From the NCBI RefSeq assembly GCF_002866825.1, contig NZ_PKUS01000029.1, positions 34,324 through 98,323 of the forward strand: a stretch of DNA of 64,000 nt, read 5' to 3'. The notes beneath the pieces were generated by a model. That model had not been told where the DNA came from, searched no databases, and saw nothing but the letters and a program-made list of their open reading frames with translations. Every line of letters begins with the position of its first letter. The stretch's first letter is position 1. Below, piece by piece: positions 1 through 9,564 of the stretch. A program made the translations under genes and the position numbers. This stretch comes from Pseudohalioglobus lutimaris (GTDB taxonomy: Bacteria; Pseudomonadota; Gammaproteobacteria; Pseudomonadales; Halieaceae).

Positions 1-1
1 T

Positions 2-82
2 GTTCTCGACGAAACAGGTAAGACAATCTATGAGCAAGAGGAAGTGATCGTAAAGAGAACGTTCGCACCGAATCGCCAATAG
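2..82 (+). CDS. 3' end of an upstream gene (partial)
   Basis: The second forward frame is open from the window edge to a TAG at 80-82 and reads as a charged, protein-like tail (about 26 residues ending in TFAPNRQ). The other two forward frames close early or look unlike protein. I take this as the last codons of a gene that starts outside the window. No family can be named from so short a piece. The next gene begins about 155 bp downstream on the same strand, so the two need not share a transcript. Confidence 0.45.
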   Translation, partial: VLDETGKTIYEQEEVIVKRTFAPNRQ

Positions 83-238
83 CAGGAATACGTTGTAGCA
101 TCGCAAGACAGCTTTAAATAACGAATGACCCGGTTTAACGTTAGGCGCTGTCAGTTGGCATTCGAGTCGTGGTCAACGCATCCATTCAGTTTACTATTTG
201 TTGGCTGAAAACTACTACTTTCTGTGGGTAAGTACTTT

Positions 239-1093
239 ATGAAGACTCTCAAGCACCTATCTGTTGCCGCAGCAGTGAGCGACATTATTAGCGAAATCGA
301 GTTGAGTGGCGGTGTCATTATAGATGGACTCCTGTCGACTGAAACAGTCGAACAGTTCAATGCCGAAATTAACCCTTTTTTGGAGAAGAAGGCAATCAAT
401 CATGCTCACCCCAACGCAGCGGTTGAGTTTTTTCACGGCCCTCAGACCAAGCACTTAACCGGCGTTGCCGGTGTGTCCGACACGTTTGTAAACCAGGTAT
501 TGCTGCACCCGCTATACAAGGCCGTAGGGGATGAGTTTCTTTTGCCAAACTGCGCCGAATACATACTGAATATCGCTCATGTACTTGATCGTGGGCCCGG
601 CGCTGGAGATCAGTTGATTCATCGTGATCAGGATGTTTGGCCGAAAAAGCTAACCAGCGCTATCGGTGGCCATGTACAGTTTGCATCGCTGGTCGCCCTG
701 AGCGAGTACACGGCTGATATGGGCGCAACGCGTCTGGTGCCCGGTAGTCACCTATGGCCAGGCGATCGCGAACCCAAACCAGAAGAAACCGTTATTGCGG
801 AAATGGCGCCCGGGTCGGCGGTGATCTATCTTGGATCAACACTGCACGGTGCCGGGCCGAACAAGACGGATAAGGTCCGGCGAGGCATGCACACCAGTTT
901 TTGTCTTGGCTGGCTGCGTACTGAAGAGAACAGTTATCTGTCGGCTCCGCTGGAGCGCGTTCGCAAAATGCCGCGTCGGGCTCAAGAGCTTCTTGGCTAT
1001 GGAGTTCATGATGGGATTGCCAATGGCGAAGGCTTTTTAGGAGCGGTCGATAATGGTATTCCAGTGGATATGATTGCTGCCGGTACGATCTGA
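239..1093 (+). CDS. Phytanoyl-CoA dioxygenase family protein
   Basis: This is a 284-residue Fe(II)/2-oxoglutarate-dependent dioxygenase of the PhyH type. The iron-binding facial triad is visible as H128-x-D130 in the segment LIHRDQDVWP and the distal H203 in STLHGAGPN. An arginine follows in KVRRGMHTSF and is suited to bind 2-oxoglutarate. The family hydroxylates varied small molecules such as acyl-CoAs and secondary metabolites; the substrate here cannot be read from sequence. I chose the ATG at 239; a GTG at 224 would add five residues. The gene stands alone between a partial upstream gene and msrB, with no pathway context. Confidence 0.85.
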   Translation: MKTLKHLSVAAAVSDIISEIELSGGVIIDGLLSTETVEQFNAEINPFLEKKAINHAHPNAAVEFFHGPQTKHLTGVAGVSDTFVNQVLLHPLYKAVGDEFLLPNCAEYILNIAHVLDRGPGAGDQLIHRDQDVWPKKLTSAIGGHVQFASLVALSEYTADMGATRLVPGSHLWPGDREPKPEETVIAEMAPGSAVIYLGSTLHGAGPNKTDKVRRGMHTSFCLGWLRTEENSYLSAPLERVRKMPRRAQELLGYGVHDGIANGEGFLGAVDNGIPVDMIAAGTI

Positions 1094-1349
1094 GCGTCTT
1101 TTTCACCTTCTGTTACCAGAGCACTGCGGCGAACCATTATGCAGAACAACCATATGAGGCTGAACATTACAGGAACCGCATAGACGAAGCCTTTCTGTAA
1201 TCGGGTAGGGCGGTTGCTGGATATCTGGTGCTAATCCCCCCTGATCTCCAGAACTAACTTGTCCATACCCTATTCAGTGCTGGCTCTTGCCAAAAAAAAA
1301 TAAGCTGAAACCAGGGAATTAATTTCGGAATCGTGAATCGTAGTTAACT

Positions 1350-1904
1350 ATGAAAAGACGACACTTTATTGCTGCACTCGCGGCCTTGCCCGCTGCTATC
1401 ACCCCGATAATGGCGCTGGCGGCGAAACGCAGCGACGCCGATATCGCTGCGCTGCGCGAGCAGTGGCAAGTCCTTCTACCCGATGGCTTCCAGCCTCCTT
1501 CGACCAGTGAACCCCTGGAGCGGACAGAAGCACAGTGGCGCGAATTGCTGAGTCCGGCACAATTTGAGGTATTGCGTGAGGAGTCGACGGAGCGCAGCGG
1601 CAGCAGTGCACTGAACGCTGAGAAGCGTGACGGCATCTATGCCTGCGCCGGTTGCGACCTGCCCCTTTTTACCTCGGGCATGAAATATGAAAGCGGCACC
1701 GGTTGGCCCAGTTTCTTTACCACGATTCCTGGCGCCCTGAACACCAAGCGGGACTTCAAACTGGTTTGGCCGCGCACCGAATACCACTGTGCGCGCTGCG
1801 GCGGTCACCAGGGTCATGTGTTCGAGGATGGACCTGCCCCCACCTATCAGCGGTGGTGCAATAACGGTATCGCCTTAAAATTCCTGCCCACACACCCTGC
1901 CTGA
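1350..1904 (+). CDS. msrB: Peptide-methionine (R)-S-oxide reductase, exported MsrB
   Basis: MsrB reduces methionine-R-sulfoxide in oxidised proteins. The catalytic cysteine is C170 in the RWCNNG segment. Two zinc-binding CxxC pairs are seen at C99/C102 and C147/C150. Cytosolic MsrB is about 130-140 residues; this protein is 184 residues because it has an N-terminal extension that looks like a signal peptide. It begins MKRRHFIAALAALP, a twin-arginine followed by a hydrophobic stretch ending near residue 25. I infer export, possibly by Tat, and repair of periplasmic or membrane-anchored proteins. The gene converges on osmC, another peroxide-defence gene. Confidence 0.9.
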   Translation: MKRRHFIAALAALPAAITPIMALAAKRSDADIAALREQWQVLLPDGFQPPSTSEPLERTEAQWRELLSPAQFEVLREESTERSGSSALNAEKRDGIYACAGCDLPLFTSGMKYESGTGWPSFFTTIPGALNTKRDFKLVWPRTEYHCARCGGHQGHVFEDGPAPTYQRWCNNGIALKFLPTHPA

Positions 1905-1988
1905 TTATCAAACGCGTTTGACGCGCTCCTGCCAGCGTAGGCGTGCTCCTGTGGCGGGTGTTTTCGCCAGGGAAAGGCCATTCAGACC

Positions 1989-2426
1989 TCAGGACTCAAC
2001 GATAATATTTGTGTCCAGTTCGGTCTCGGCCAGCAGGGACTGGGTGACCAGGCAGCCTGTTTCCGCCCGCCGTAACAAACGTTCGGCTTTTTCAGTATCG
2101 GTGCCGGCAGGGACGGTCAGTGTGACACTGATCTTGAAGTGCGTGAACCGGGTTGTCCGATCGACCCGTTCCAATGTGCCGACGGGCGAACATTCCAGGT
2201 GTGTCCATTCAAGCTTTGAGTTTCTGGCAATGGCGCGAAACGTCAATATATAACAATTGGCAACCGTGCCGACCAATAGGTGCTCGGGCGACCATTTATC
2301 TCCCGGGCCTCCAAATTCTAAGGGCGCGGCGGTCACGATTTCGGGTAAGTCACAGGCATTCATGGCGACGTGGCTATCCGCTGTGGCATGGGCGGAGGCG
2401 TGGTAGTGATGTGGTAGATCCTGCAT
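1989..2426 (-). CDS. OsmC/Ohr-family thiol peroxidase
   Basis: This 145-residue protein belongs to the OsmC/Ohr family, which reduces organic hydroperoxides through a pair of redox cysteines. Both cysteines are present: C58 in TVANCYILTF and C125 in AETGCLVTQ, close to the positions known in E. coli OsmC. Two further cysteines (25 and 79) are probably not catalytic. It converges on the exported msrB and lies back to back with an SDR gene, so the 293 bp between osmC and the SDR gene must hold both promoters. Whether it is OsmC, Ohr or the YhfA-like branch is not settled by eye. Confidence 0.85.
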   Translation of the reverse strand: MQDLPHHYHASAHATADSHVAMNACDLPEIVTAAPLEFGGPGDKWSPEHLLVGTVANCYILTFRAIARNSKLEWTHLECSPVGTLERVDRTTRFTHFKISVTLTVPAGTDTEKAERLLRRAETGCLVTQSLLAETELDTNIIVES

Positions 2427-2682
2427 TTTGTTCTGTGCCTAATCGTTGCTCGGGATAACGAGTATATCGCGTTTCCCCTGAATTGCTTTGTCTAATCACC
2501 TCTGGAAGGATAGGGCGTTTCCCGCCAGGCTTTAATTATGTTTGCCCGAAGTCTGGCACTGATACCCAGAAAAGCGCCGTTGATGTGGAAGCCGTATGCC
2601 GTATGAAAAATTAGACCTTCAGAGGTACTTTCTAGCTGTAGTCTTGATGCCCGTCATAGCGCACCCCTGCTAATAGCGGTGA

Positions 2683-2703
2683 TACTGAAAGTACATTTCA
2701 GTA
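2683..2703. promoter_or_regulatory. Perfect palindrome, likely operator
   Basis: The sequence TACTGAAA-GTACA-TTTCAGTA has eight-base arms (2683-2690 and 2696-2703) around a five-base spacer. It lies 16 bp before the ATG of the SDR gene at 2720. The size and symmetry suit a dimeric repressor such as a TetR-family protein, which often controls SDR genes. No regulator gene is adjacent. It overlaps the place where the ribosome-binding region and 5' leader begin, so bound protein would block transcription. Confidence 0.45.
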
Positions 2704-2719
2704 ATTACGGGGAAGTAAC

Positions 2720-3532
2720 ATGTCGATAAAATCATTTGATAACAAGGTCGCTGTGATCACCGGCGCTGGCAGCGGTATCGGTCGGGCGCTGGCGCTGGCC
2801 CTCGGAGAAAAGGGTTGCAACCTGGCCCTCGTAGATGTGAACGAGCAGGGCGTGAAGGAAACCAAGCGCGAGCTGCGGGGCAAGGGCCTGAAGGTCACCA
2901 CGCATGTTGCCGACGTCAGCAACGAAAAAGCGATGAAGGCACTTGCAGCGGAAGTGGCGGCAGCACAGGGCAAGATCAATCTCCTGTTCAACAATGCCGG
3001 CATAACCTACGCCAAGAGTTTCGAGGGTCACAGCCTGGCTGATTGGAAGAAAATCATCGGCATCAACATCTGGGGCGTGATTTACGGCTGTCATTTCTTT
3101 CTACCCTATCTGCGAGAGCAGGAGGGTGACGCGCATATTATCAACCTTTCCTCCATGGTGGCCTTCATGGGGCCGCCGGAGCAAACTTCTTATTCAACTA
3201 CCAAGGCGGCGATAAAGGGCTTCAGCGAATCACTATGGGCAGAGCTGCATCCCCAGGGGGTGGGCGTGACGGTGGTTCACCCGGGAGCTATCCGTACGGC
3301 AATAATGGACGAGGCCCTGAAGAGCGCCGAGGATCAGAGTGCATTTGCTAAAACCAAGGCGATGGTCGACAAAATGGCCATGCCTGCTGACAAGGCGGCA
3401 AAAAAGATTCTCAAGGCTGTGCGCAAAGACAAAATGCGTGTAGTGGTAGGCTTGGACGCCATGTTCTTCGAAGGCGCCAAGCGTGCTATGCCCGAGGAAA
3501 TTCACAAGATGTTCCTGCTGATGCCGCAGTAG
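2720..3532 (+). CDS. Short-chain dehydrogenase/reductase (SDR)
   Basis: This is a 270-residue classical SDR. The cofactor motif TGAGSGIG is at residues 14-21, the NNAG motif follows near residue 91, and the catalytic YxxxK is Y158-S-T-T-K162. An aspartate after the second beta strand (LALVDVN) suggests NAD(H) preference. The C-terminal part after residue 190 is the variable substrate-binding region. The substrate is unknown; close relatives are usually annotated only by family. The ATG at 2720 is preceded by GGGGAAG. The palindrome at 2683-2703 suggests repressor control. The gene is monocistronic and converges on a DUF551 gene. Confidence 0.88.
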   Translation: MSIKSFDNKVAVITGAGSGIGRALALALGEKGCNLALVDVNEQGVKETKRELRGKGLKVTTHVADVSNEKAMKALAAEVAAAQGKINLLFNNAGITYAKSFEGHSLADWKKIIGINIWGVIYGCHFFLPYLREQEGDAHIINLSSMVAFMGPPEQTSYSTTKAAIKGFSESLWAELHPQGVGVTVVHPGAIRTAIMDEALKSAEDQSAFAKTKAMVDKMAMPADKAAKKILKAVRKDKMRVVVGLDAMFFEGAKRAMPEEIHKMFLLMPQ

Positions 3533-3648
3533 CGCGGAATTGAGCGCGTGCTCTCTTCAGCCACGAGCTCTGAAAGACGACCACCGCTACGAATCCAGGG
3601 ACTTACCTATGTCTCCCCGTGAATAGCGGGTCTGGCGGTAGCGGCAGG

Positions 3649-3969
3649 TCAATACGAGCAAACGGGGACCTGGATAATCCCTTGCTGACCGGGTAGTGCC
3701 GGTAGTGGCATCCAGTGTGTCACCATCGGGTTGAGGCCCTTGGGGCTGAACGTCATGTTCTGTACCTCAAACTCCATTAGTCGGTGCCTGTTGCCCCTCA
3801 ACAGCACGAGATAGTGACCGGAGGAAGAGGGTTTGCGCGCAGAGATTGGGGTCCAGTTGCCCACCTGCTGTAGCGACACCACGCTTTCGCTGATCCGCGC
3901 AACGCTGGGCGTGGACAGCGTTTCGTCTGCCTCCGGTGTATGCTCAATGGATTTCTCAACGTAAAGCAT
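3649..3969 (-). CDS. DUF551 domain protein
   Basis: This 106-residue protein carries the pattern typical of DUF551: a WTPIS.RKP segment near residue 40, then GHYLVLL and a closing VTHWMPLPALP. The first 37 residues are not part of the domain and look flexible. The start at 3969 is well supported by a GGAGGAGG sequence 7-10 bases upstream. The function of DUF551 is not known; many members are found in phages and prophages, but no other phage gene is visible here. The gene stands alone between the SDR and the ion channel. Gene reality is likely; the family call is by eye. Confidence 0.6.
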   Translation of the reverse strand: MLYVEKSIEHTPEADETLSTPSVARISESVVSLQQVGNWTPISARKPSSSGHYLVLLRGNRHRLMEFEVQNMTFSPKGLNPMVTHWMPLPALPGQQGIIQVPVCSY

Positions 3970-4305
<336 letters not shown>

Positions 4306-5121
4306 ATGTCCACCCAAACCAAAACTCAGGCCTGGCAAGCGCGCTTTGATAGCTTGCGCAGCAACAAGCTCTTCGAAACGCTGGTTATTTCCATCATTGT
4401 TGTTTCGGCGTTAATGATTGGCGTCAAGACCTATCCGCTGGCCCCGTTGGCAACGCAGGTCATAGTGGTCCTTGACTGGGCTATCACCTTCTTTTTTCTC
4501 ACGGAAATTTCCGTACGTTTTCTTGGTGAGTCGGATAAAAAGCGCTTCTTTCACAGCGGCTGGAATGTATTCGATACGTTGATCGTTGTGGTGAGTTTGA
4601 TTCCCATTGAAGACTCTGAGCTGGCGTTGATCGGCCGACTGGTCAGGATTTTCCGGGTGCTGCGCATGGTGTCCATTATTCCAGAGCTGCGTACCTTGTT
4701 GAATTCTCTGTTGGCGGCGATGCCACAACTGGCTTATGTGATGCTGATGATGTTTATTATTTTTTACATCTACGCCGCGGTGGGCAGTACCTTCTTTGCC
4801 AGCATCAACCCAGATCTCTGGGGAGATATTGCTATTTCCATGCTTACACTGTTTCGCGTGATGACGTTTGAGGACTGGACGGACGTCATGTATGAAACCA
4901 TGACGATATACCCCTTGAGCTGGGCTTTCTACCTCAGTTTTATTTTTCTCTCTGCGTTTGCTTTCTTGAATATGATCATTGGTATTGTGGTCAATGTTCT
5001 GGAGGAGGAGCACCAGCGGCAGGCGAAGGAAGAGGCGCGGGCAGCCGGCGAGCCCACGCTGACTGAACTGCGCGACGAAATTCGCGGGCTGAAGGTGTTG
5101 CTTGAGTCGCGCCGGCACTAA
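4306..5121 (+). CDS. Voltage-gated-type cation channel (ion transporter)
   Basis: This 271-residue protein has the plan of a single-domain bacterial sodium or calcium channel: six membrane segments, one pore loop, and a C-terminal coiled coil (about 235-270) likely to hold the tetramer together. The S4 helix shows arginines every third residue (R111, R114, R117, R120). The selectivity filter is T187-F-E-D-W-T-D193. The best known bacterial sodium channels have TLESW at this place; here E189, D190 and D193 make the filter more acidic. Four voltage-sensing arginines argue for real gating. I infer a sodium- or calcium-permeable channel. It is followed 41 bp later by an outer-membrane protein gene on the same strand. 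Confidence 0.88.
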   Translation: MSTQTKTQAWQARFDSLRSNKLFETLVISIIVVSALMIGVKTYPLAPLATQVIVVLDWAITFFFLTEISVRFLGESDKKRFFHSGWNVFDTLIVVVSLIPIEDSELALIGRLVRIFRVLRMVSIIPELRTLLNSLLAAMPQLAYVMLMMFIIFYIYAAVGSTFFASINPDLWGDIAISMLTLFRVMTFEDWTDVMYETMTIYPLSWAFYLSFIFLSAFAFLNMIIGIVVNVLEEEHQRQAKEEARAAGEPTLTELRDEIRGLKVLLESRRH

Positions 5122-5162
5122 ACCGCGTTGCGCAGTTGGGTTGGCGCTTGCATAATCACCTG

Positions 5163-6062
5163 ATGAAGAAGTTGCTGATATTTTGCGCGATGTTGGGTGT
5201 TGTCTCGGGTGCCATGGCGCAGGAGCTGACCCCACGTGCCTATTGGCCGGCACCGCAGGGTACCCAGGTGCTAACGGTCGGTATAGTGCATACAGACGGG
5301 GATATTGTGCCAGACCCCTCCCTGCCGCTCACCGGCATCGACTCCAGTATCACCTCCGGGGTGCTCGGCTATCTAAACACGCTGGACCTGTTTGGGCGCA
5401 CCGCATTTATTATCCTGGAGCAGGCTTATTCCAATGGCGAAACTAACGCCAGGGTGGGTGACATTGGCGAACTCCAGCGTGATTACCAGGGACGTGGTGA
5501 CTTCGCTGCCACACTGGCGGTTAACCTTATGGGTGCGCCGACGATGAACCGGGAGGAATTTGCGGAACTGCGTCGCAATCCACGGCCTATCCTCGGGGCA
5601 AGCGTAAAGGTCGTGGCACCTACAGGCGAGTACGAAAAAGACAGAGTGGTGAATGTAGGCGGCAACCGCTGGGCCGCCAAGTTTGAGCTCGGTTACGTCA
5701 CTGTATTGAAGCCAAAATGGCTGCTGGAAGTAGAGGCAGGTGTTTGGGTATTTGATGACAATGACGACTTTCTGGGCATGACCCGTAAGCAAGGGTCGAT
5801 CAAGTCATTGGAACTGCACCTTGTGCGTCGCTTCTCGCCGGGCTTCTGGGCCTCGCTGGATGTTAACGGCTATCGCGGTGGGCAAAGCTCGGTAGGGGGG
5901 CAACGGCGAAACGACCTGCAGCGGGATTCCAAGCTGGGCGCCACCCTGGTATTCCCCATTGCCCGCAAGCATGCTGTTAAGGTTGCGTACTCCACGGGGT
6001 CGATCAACAACAGCGATGAGGACTTCAACCTCTACCAGGTCAGCTACCAGCGCCTGTTCTGA
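5163..6062 (+). CDS. Outer-membrane transporter-like protein (MetA-pathway phenol degradation type)
   Basis: This 299-residue protein starts with a clear signal peptide (MKKLLIFCAMLGVVSGAMA, cleavage near 19). The rest is made of alternating amphipathic strands and ends in the aromatic residue F, as outer-membrane beta barrels do. It resembles the family annotated as transporter / putative MetA-pathway phenol degradation protein. Motifs such as GASVKVVAPTGEY and NVGGNRWA fit that family. The ATG at 5163 is chosen because the signal peptide starts there; a GTG or ATG at 5136 would spoil it. No phenol-degradation genes are nearby, so the substrate is unknown. Confidence 0.72.
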   Translation: MKKLLIFCAMLGVVSGAMAQELTPRAYWPAPQGTQVLTVGIVHTDGDIVPDPSLPLTGIDSSITSGVLGYLNTLDLFGRTAFIILEQAYSNGETNARVGDIGELQRDYQGRGDFAATLAVNLMGAPTMNREEFAELRRNPRPILGASVKVVAPTGEYEKDRVVNVGGNRWAAKFELGYVTVLKPKWLLEVEAGVWVFDDNDDFLGMTRKQGSIKSLELHLVRRFSPGFWASLDVNGYRGGQSSVGGQRRNDLQRDSKLGATLVFPIARKHAVKVAYSTGSINNSDEDFNLYQVSYQRLF

Positions 6063-6093
6063 CCGTCTTGTTCGCTTTACTTCGTATATTCAC

Positions 6094-7188
6094 CTAGACG
6101 TTGAAACGGAAGTGTATAACGTCTCCATCCTGCACCACGTAGTCCTTGCCTTCGAGGCGCCAGCGCCCCGCGTCCTTGGCGCCCTGTTCACCCTTGTGTT
6201 GAATAAAGTCGTCGTAGGAGACGATTTCGGCGCGAATAAAGCCTTTCTGGAAGTCAGTATGAATAACGGCCGCTGCCTCCGGAGCAGTTGCGCCGACTTT
6301 TACTGTCCACGCGCGAACCTCTTTCTCTCCTGCGGTGAAGTAGGTCTGCAGGTTGAGTAGTTCATAGCCGGCGCGGATAACCCGGTTGAGTCCCGGTTCT
6401 GTCATGCCCAGATCGGCAAGGAACTCATCACGTTCATCATCATCCAGCTCAACAATTTCCGATTCCAGTTTATTGCAGATCACCACTACCACAGCGTTTT
6501 CTTCTTCTGCGATGCGGTGCACCACATCAAGATGTGGATTGTCTTCGAAGCCATCCTCATCTACGTTGGCGATATACATGGTGGGTTTGACGGTCAGCAG
6601 GAACAGTTGCTTCAGCAACGCCTGCTCATTTTTATCCAGGTCAAGAGCACGAACCGGCTTGGCCTCATTCAGGTGCGGCAGGAGTTTATTCTCCAGCAGA
6701 GCCTTCATGGCAACCGCTTCCTTATCTCCGCTCTTGGCGATGCGGACCACCTTTTGTAGCTGCTTCTCGCAGCTGTCCAGGTCGGCCAGTGCCAGCTCTG
6801 TGTTGATGATTTCTATGTCCGCTGCGGGATCAATCTGATTAGCCACATGAATGACATTGTCGTCGTCAAAGCAGCGCACCACGTGAGCGATGGCATCGGT
6901 CTCGCGGATATTGGCCAGAAACTGGTTGCCCAGACCTTCGCCCTTCGAAGCCCCGGCTACCAGCCCGGCGATATCGACAAACTCCATGGTGGTGGCAACT
7001 TCGCGCTCTGGTTTGACGATTGCGGCTATCTTGTCCTGACGGGGATCGGGGATGGGCACGATTCCGGCATTGGGTTCAATGGTACAGAAGGGGAAGTTCT
7101 CGGCGTCGATTCCGGCTTTGGTGAGCGCGTTGAACAGGGTGGATTTGCCCACGTTGGGCAGGCCGACGATTCCGCATTTGAAACCCAT
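6094..7188 (-). CDS. ychF: Redox-regulated ATPase/GTPase YchF
   Basis: This is the 364-residue YchF/OLA1 protein, a TRAFAC-class P-loop NTPase that binds ribosomes and prefers ATP. The P-loop GLPNVGKST is at residues 9-17, the G3 motif is DIAGL, and the unusual G4 motif NKLE replaces NKxD, which explains the ATP preference of the family. A coiled coil fills the middle and a TGS domain the last 80 residues or so. It is the last gene of a minus-strand series with pth 23 bp upstream, the arrangement seen in many gammaproteobacteria. Confidence 0.97.
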   Translation of the reverse strand: MGFKCGIVGLPNVGKSTLFNALTKAGIDAENFPFCTIEPNAGIVPIPDPRQDKIAAIVKPEREVATTMEFVDIAGLVAGASKGEGLGNQFLANIRETDAIAHVVRCFDDDNVIHVANQIDPAADIEIINTELALADLDSCEKQLQKVVRIAKSGDKEAVAMKALLENKLLPHLNEAKPVRALDLDKNEQALLKQLFLLTVKPTMYIANVDEDGFEDNPHLDVVHRIAEEENAVVVVICNKLESEIVELDDDERDEFLADLGMTEPGLNRVIRAGYELLNLQTYFTAGEKEVRAWTVKVGATAPEAAAVIHTDFQKGFIRAEIVSYDDFIQHKGEQGAKDAGRWRLEGKDYVVQDGDVIHFRFNV

Positions 7189-7211
7189 TAGATAATCCTT
7201 TGAGAAGGCAG

Positions 7212-7799
7212 TCAGGCTGCCTGGAAACTATGTAAACGGGTCATCGCCTTGGTCAGGTCGCCATCAAGTAACAGCGGCAGGGCGGCAATGGCCTCGTCAA
7301 TACTCGCGTCAATGCGCTCGCGATCAACCTGTGATGGTCGGCTGAGCACATAACCAGACACTTTAGAAGCGTGCCCGGGGTGATCTATGCCAATACGCAA
7401 ACGAAGAAAGTTCTTGTTGTTTCCCAGCGCGGGGACTATGTCGCGCAGGCCGTTGTGCCCGCCGTGTCCACCGCCTTGCTTGAAACGGGCAGTGCCCGTT
7501 GGAATGTCCAACTCGTCATGCGCGATGAGGATTTCATCCGGCGCAATCTTGAAAAAGTTGGCCACCGCTGCGACGGACTTGCCGGAGCGATTCATAAACG
7601 TAGTGGGGATTAGCAGGCGCAAATCGTGCCCCGCAAAAGTTATACGTGCAGACAGTCCAAAAAACTTGCTTTCAACTTGCAAGGTGGAGGAACACTGGCG
7701 CGCCAGTGCTTCCACGAAATCGGCACCCGCGTTGTGCCGGGTGCCCCGGTATTCACTACCGGGGTTCCCCAGGCCGGCGATCAGCTTGATCGCTGTCAA
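7212..7799 (-). CDS. pth: Peptidyl-tRNA hydrolase
   Basis: Pth cuts peptidyl-tRNA released from stalled ribosomes, recycling the tRNA. The protein is 195 residues, the normal length. The signature [17 protein letters not shown] sits at the N-terminus with the catalytic histidine in [14 protein letters not shown], the H-D-E-L-D-I-P segment and [12 protein letters not shown] are also present. It lies between rplY (23 bp away) and ychF in one apparent transcript, which groups translation-maintenance genes. Confidence 0.97.
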   Translation of the reverse strand: MTAIKLIAGLGNPGSEYRGTRHNAGADFVEALARQCSSTLQVESKFFGLSARITFAGHDLRLLIPTTFMNRSGKSVAAVANFFKIAPDEILIAHDELDIPTGTARFKQGGGHGGHNGLRDIVPALGNNKNFLRLRIGIDHPGHASKVSGYVLSRPSQVDRERIDASIDEAIAALPLLLDGDLTKAMTRLHSFQAA

Positions 7800-7822
7800 C
7801 GCGGGTGCCGCATGGCGAGGAA

Positions 7823-8488
7823 CTAGTCCTCGCTGTCGTCTTCGGCGGCTTCATCTTCGCCGGCGTCATCAGCCACGACTTCCTCATCTTCGTCTGTGGA
7901 GCCACCTTTCGGCGCGATCACGGACGCGATGGCGAGGTCGTGGTCTTCACCCAGTGCCAGAGCGGTGGAAGTTACACCCTCAGGCAGGGTGATGTCGGAC
8001 AGGTGAACAATCTGGCCGATCTCGACATCAAGCATATCCACCTCGATGTACTCGGGGATAGCTGCGGGCAGACATGATACTTCGATATCGGTCGCCTGGT
8101 GCTGGATGATGCCGCCTTCGATCTTGACGCCCTTGCAGGTTTCTTCATTGAGGAAGTGAATGGGCACGTTTACCTTCAGCGCCACCTTGGCAGATACGCG
8201 CAGAAAATCAGCGTGCATCACGTAGTTCTTGGCGGGGTGACGTTGCAGGTCCTTGAGAATAGCCTGCTGGTCTTCACCGCCAACCTTCACTGAGAGTACG
8301 TGAGAGTAGAAGGCCTCATTTTCCAGCGACTTTTCCAGATCCTTGCGGATGATGGTCAGCGGCTGGGGGTCTTTGTCACCACCGTAGATGATGGCGGGGA
8401 TTTTATCCGCGAAACGACGCAGGCGGCGGCTCGCACCTTTCCCCATGTCCTCGCGCAGTTCGGCGTGTACTTCAAATTGGTCTGACAT
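7823..8488 (-). CDS. rplY: 50S ribosomal protein L25 (long CTC form)
   Basis: L25 binds 5S rRNA. The 221-residue protein is the long form: an N-terminal L25 domain (about 1-95, starting with the [15 protein letters not shown] segment) and a C-terminal CTC-type beta domain to about residue 190. The tail is strongly acidic, rich in Glu and Asp, as is common in marine relatives. The ATG at 8488 is preceded by AAGGAG. It follows prs with a 72 bp gap and precedes pth. Confidence 0.96.
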   Translation of the reverse strand: MSDQFEVHAELREDMGKGASRRLRRFADKIPAIIYGGDKDPQPLTIIRKDLEKSLENEAFYSHVLSVKVGGEDQQAILKDLQRHPAKNYVMHADFLRVSAKVALKVNVPIHFLNEETCKGVKIEGGIIQHQATDIEVSCLPAAIPEYIEVDMLDVEIGQIVHLSDITLPEGVTSTALALGEDHDLAIASVIAPKGGSTDEDEEVVADDAGEDEAAEDDSED

Positions 8489-8560
8489 CGTCGGACTCCT
8501 TTGATTTTCGTTACAACACTTGCGACCGGTGCGGTAACGGGTTGGTGTTTGCGTTAGCCC

Positions 8561-9508
8561 TTACTGGAATAACGCGCTGATAGATTCCTCGTTGGCTACC
8601 CTGCGCATGGACTCTGCCAGCAGGTCAGCGGTAGTGAGTTGGCGAATCTTTGGAATTGCTCTCGCCTCATCACTCAGGGGAATCGTATCGGTGACTACCA
8701 GCTGGTCGAGCTGGGAGTTCCGAATATTGTCTAATGCCTTGCCCGACAGCACCGCGTGGGTGCAGTAGGCATATACGGCTACAGCGCCTCGCTCCTTGAG
8801 CGCGTTCGCTGCCTGGCACAAAGTCCCAGCGGTATCGACCATGTCATCAACCAGGATGCAGCTGCGTCCCTCCACGTCGCCGATCAGGTTCATCACCTGG
8901 GCTTCATTGGCCTTGGGGCGACGTTTGTCGATGATTGCCAGGTCGGCCTCATTGAGCTGTTTGGCGATGGCCCTGGCCCGCACCACACCGCCGATATCCG
9001 GCGATACTACGATGACGTTGTCGTAATTCTGGGCGACGATATCGTCATTCAATATCGGAGAGCCGTAAACGTTGTCCACCGGGCAGGAGAAAAAGCCCTG
9101 TATCTGCTCCGCGTGCAGATCCATGGTCAGCACCCGGTCCACGCCGACCGCGTCCATCATGTCCGCAACCACTTTGGCGGTGATCGGTACACGCGCTGAA
9201 CGTACACGCCGGTCCTGACGCGCATAGCCGAAGTAGGGTACAACCGCGGTAATTCGGTGAGCCGATGCACGACGCAGCGCGTCGATCATCACCAGCAATT
9301 CCATCAGGTTGTCGTTGGTCGGCGCACAGGTAGACTGAACAACAAACACGTCCTTGCCGCGCACGTTTTCATTTAACTCTACCGCGACTTCGCCATCGCT
9401 GAATTTACCCACGTCAGCCTTGCCGAGGGACATATACAGGCGGCTGGCGACTTTATGGGCGAGTTCCGGATTGGCGTTACCGGAGAAAACCATCATCTTC
9501 GAGGACAC
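8561..9508 (-). CDS. prs: Ribose-phosphate pyrophosphokinase
   Basis: Prs makes PRPP from ribose 5-phosphate and ATP for purine, pyrimidine, histidine, tryptophan and NAD synthesis. The flexible-loop and PRPP-binding segments are visible ([36 protein letters not shown]). The frame is open upstream to 9556, but family members start close to KMMVFSGN. The GTG at 9508 gives [11 protein letters not shown] and 315 residues, the length of the E. coli enzyme, and has AAGGCAGG ahead of it; ATGs at 9526 and 9556 are alternatives. A hairpin and tRNA-Gln lie just upstream. Confidence 0.93.
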   Translation of the reverse strand: MSSKMMVFSGNANPELAHKVASRLYMSLGKADVGKFSDGEVAVELNENVRGKDVFVVQSTCAPTNDNLMELLVMIDALRRASAHRITAVVPYFGYARQDRRVRSARVPITAKVVADMMDAVGVDRVLTMDLHAEQIQGFFSCPVDNVYGSPILNDDIVAQNYDNVIVVSPDIGGVVRARAIAKQLNEADLAIIDKRRPKANEAQVMNLIGDVEGRSCILVDDMVDTAGTLCQAANALKERGAVAVYAYCTHAVLSGKALDNIRNSQLDQLVVTDTIPLSDEARAIPKIRQLTTADLLAESMRRVANEESISALFQ

Positions 9509-9564
9509 TGCGACCTGCCTTGACATTGCCTGGTTGAGTTTGCTTTGTTGCATCAAACACGAAA

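Noticed and set aside
134..148. GTTTAACGTTAGGC resembles the core sites of an integron attC (RYYYAAC and GTTRRRY), just before the dioxygenase gene.
   Set aside because: The two half-sites are directly adjacent, with no folded 60-140 base repeat between them and no partner site after the gene. It is most likely chance.
4411..5253. Long minus-strand open frame (280 codons) opposite the ion channel.
   Set aside because: It is a shadow of the channel gene: composition is low-complexity and charged, and the plus-strand product has clear domain motifs.
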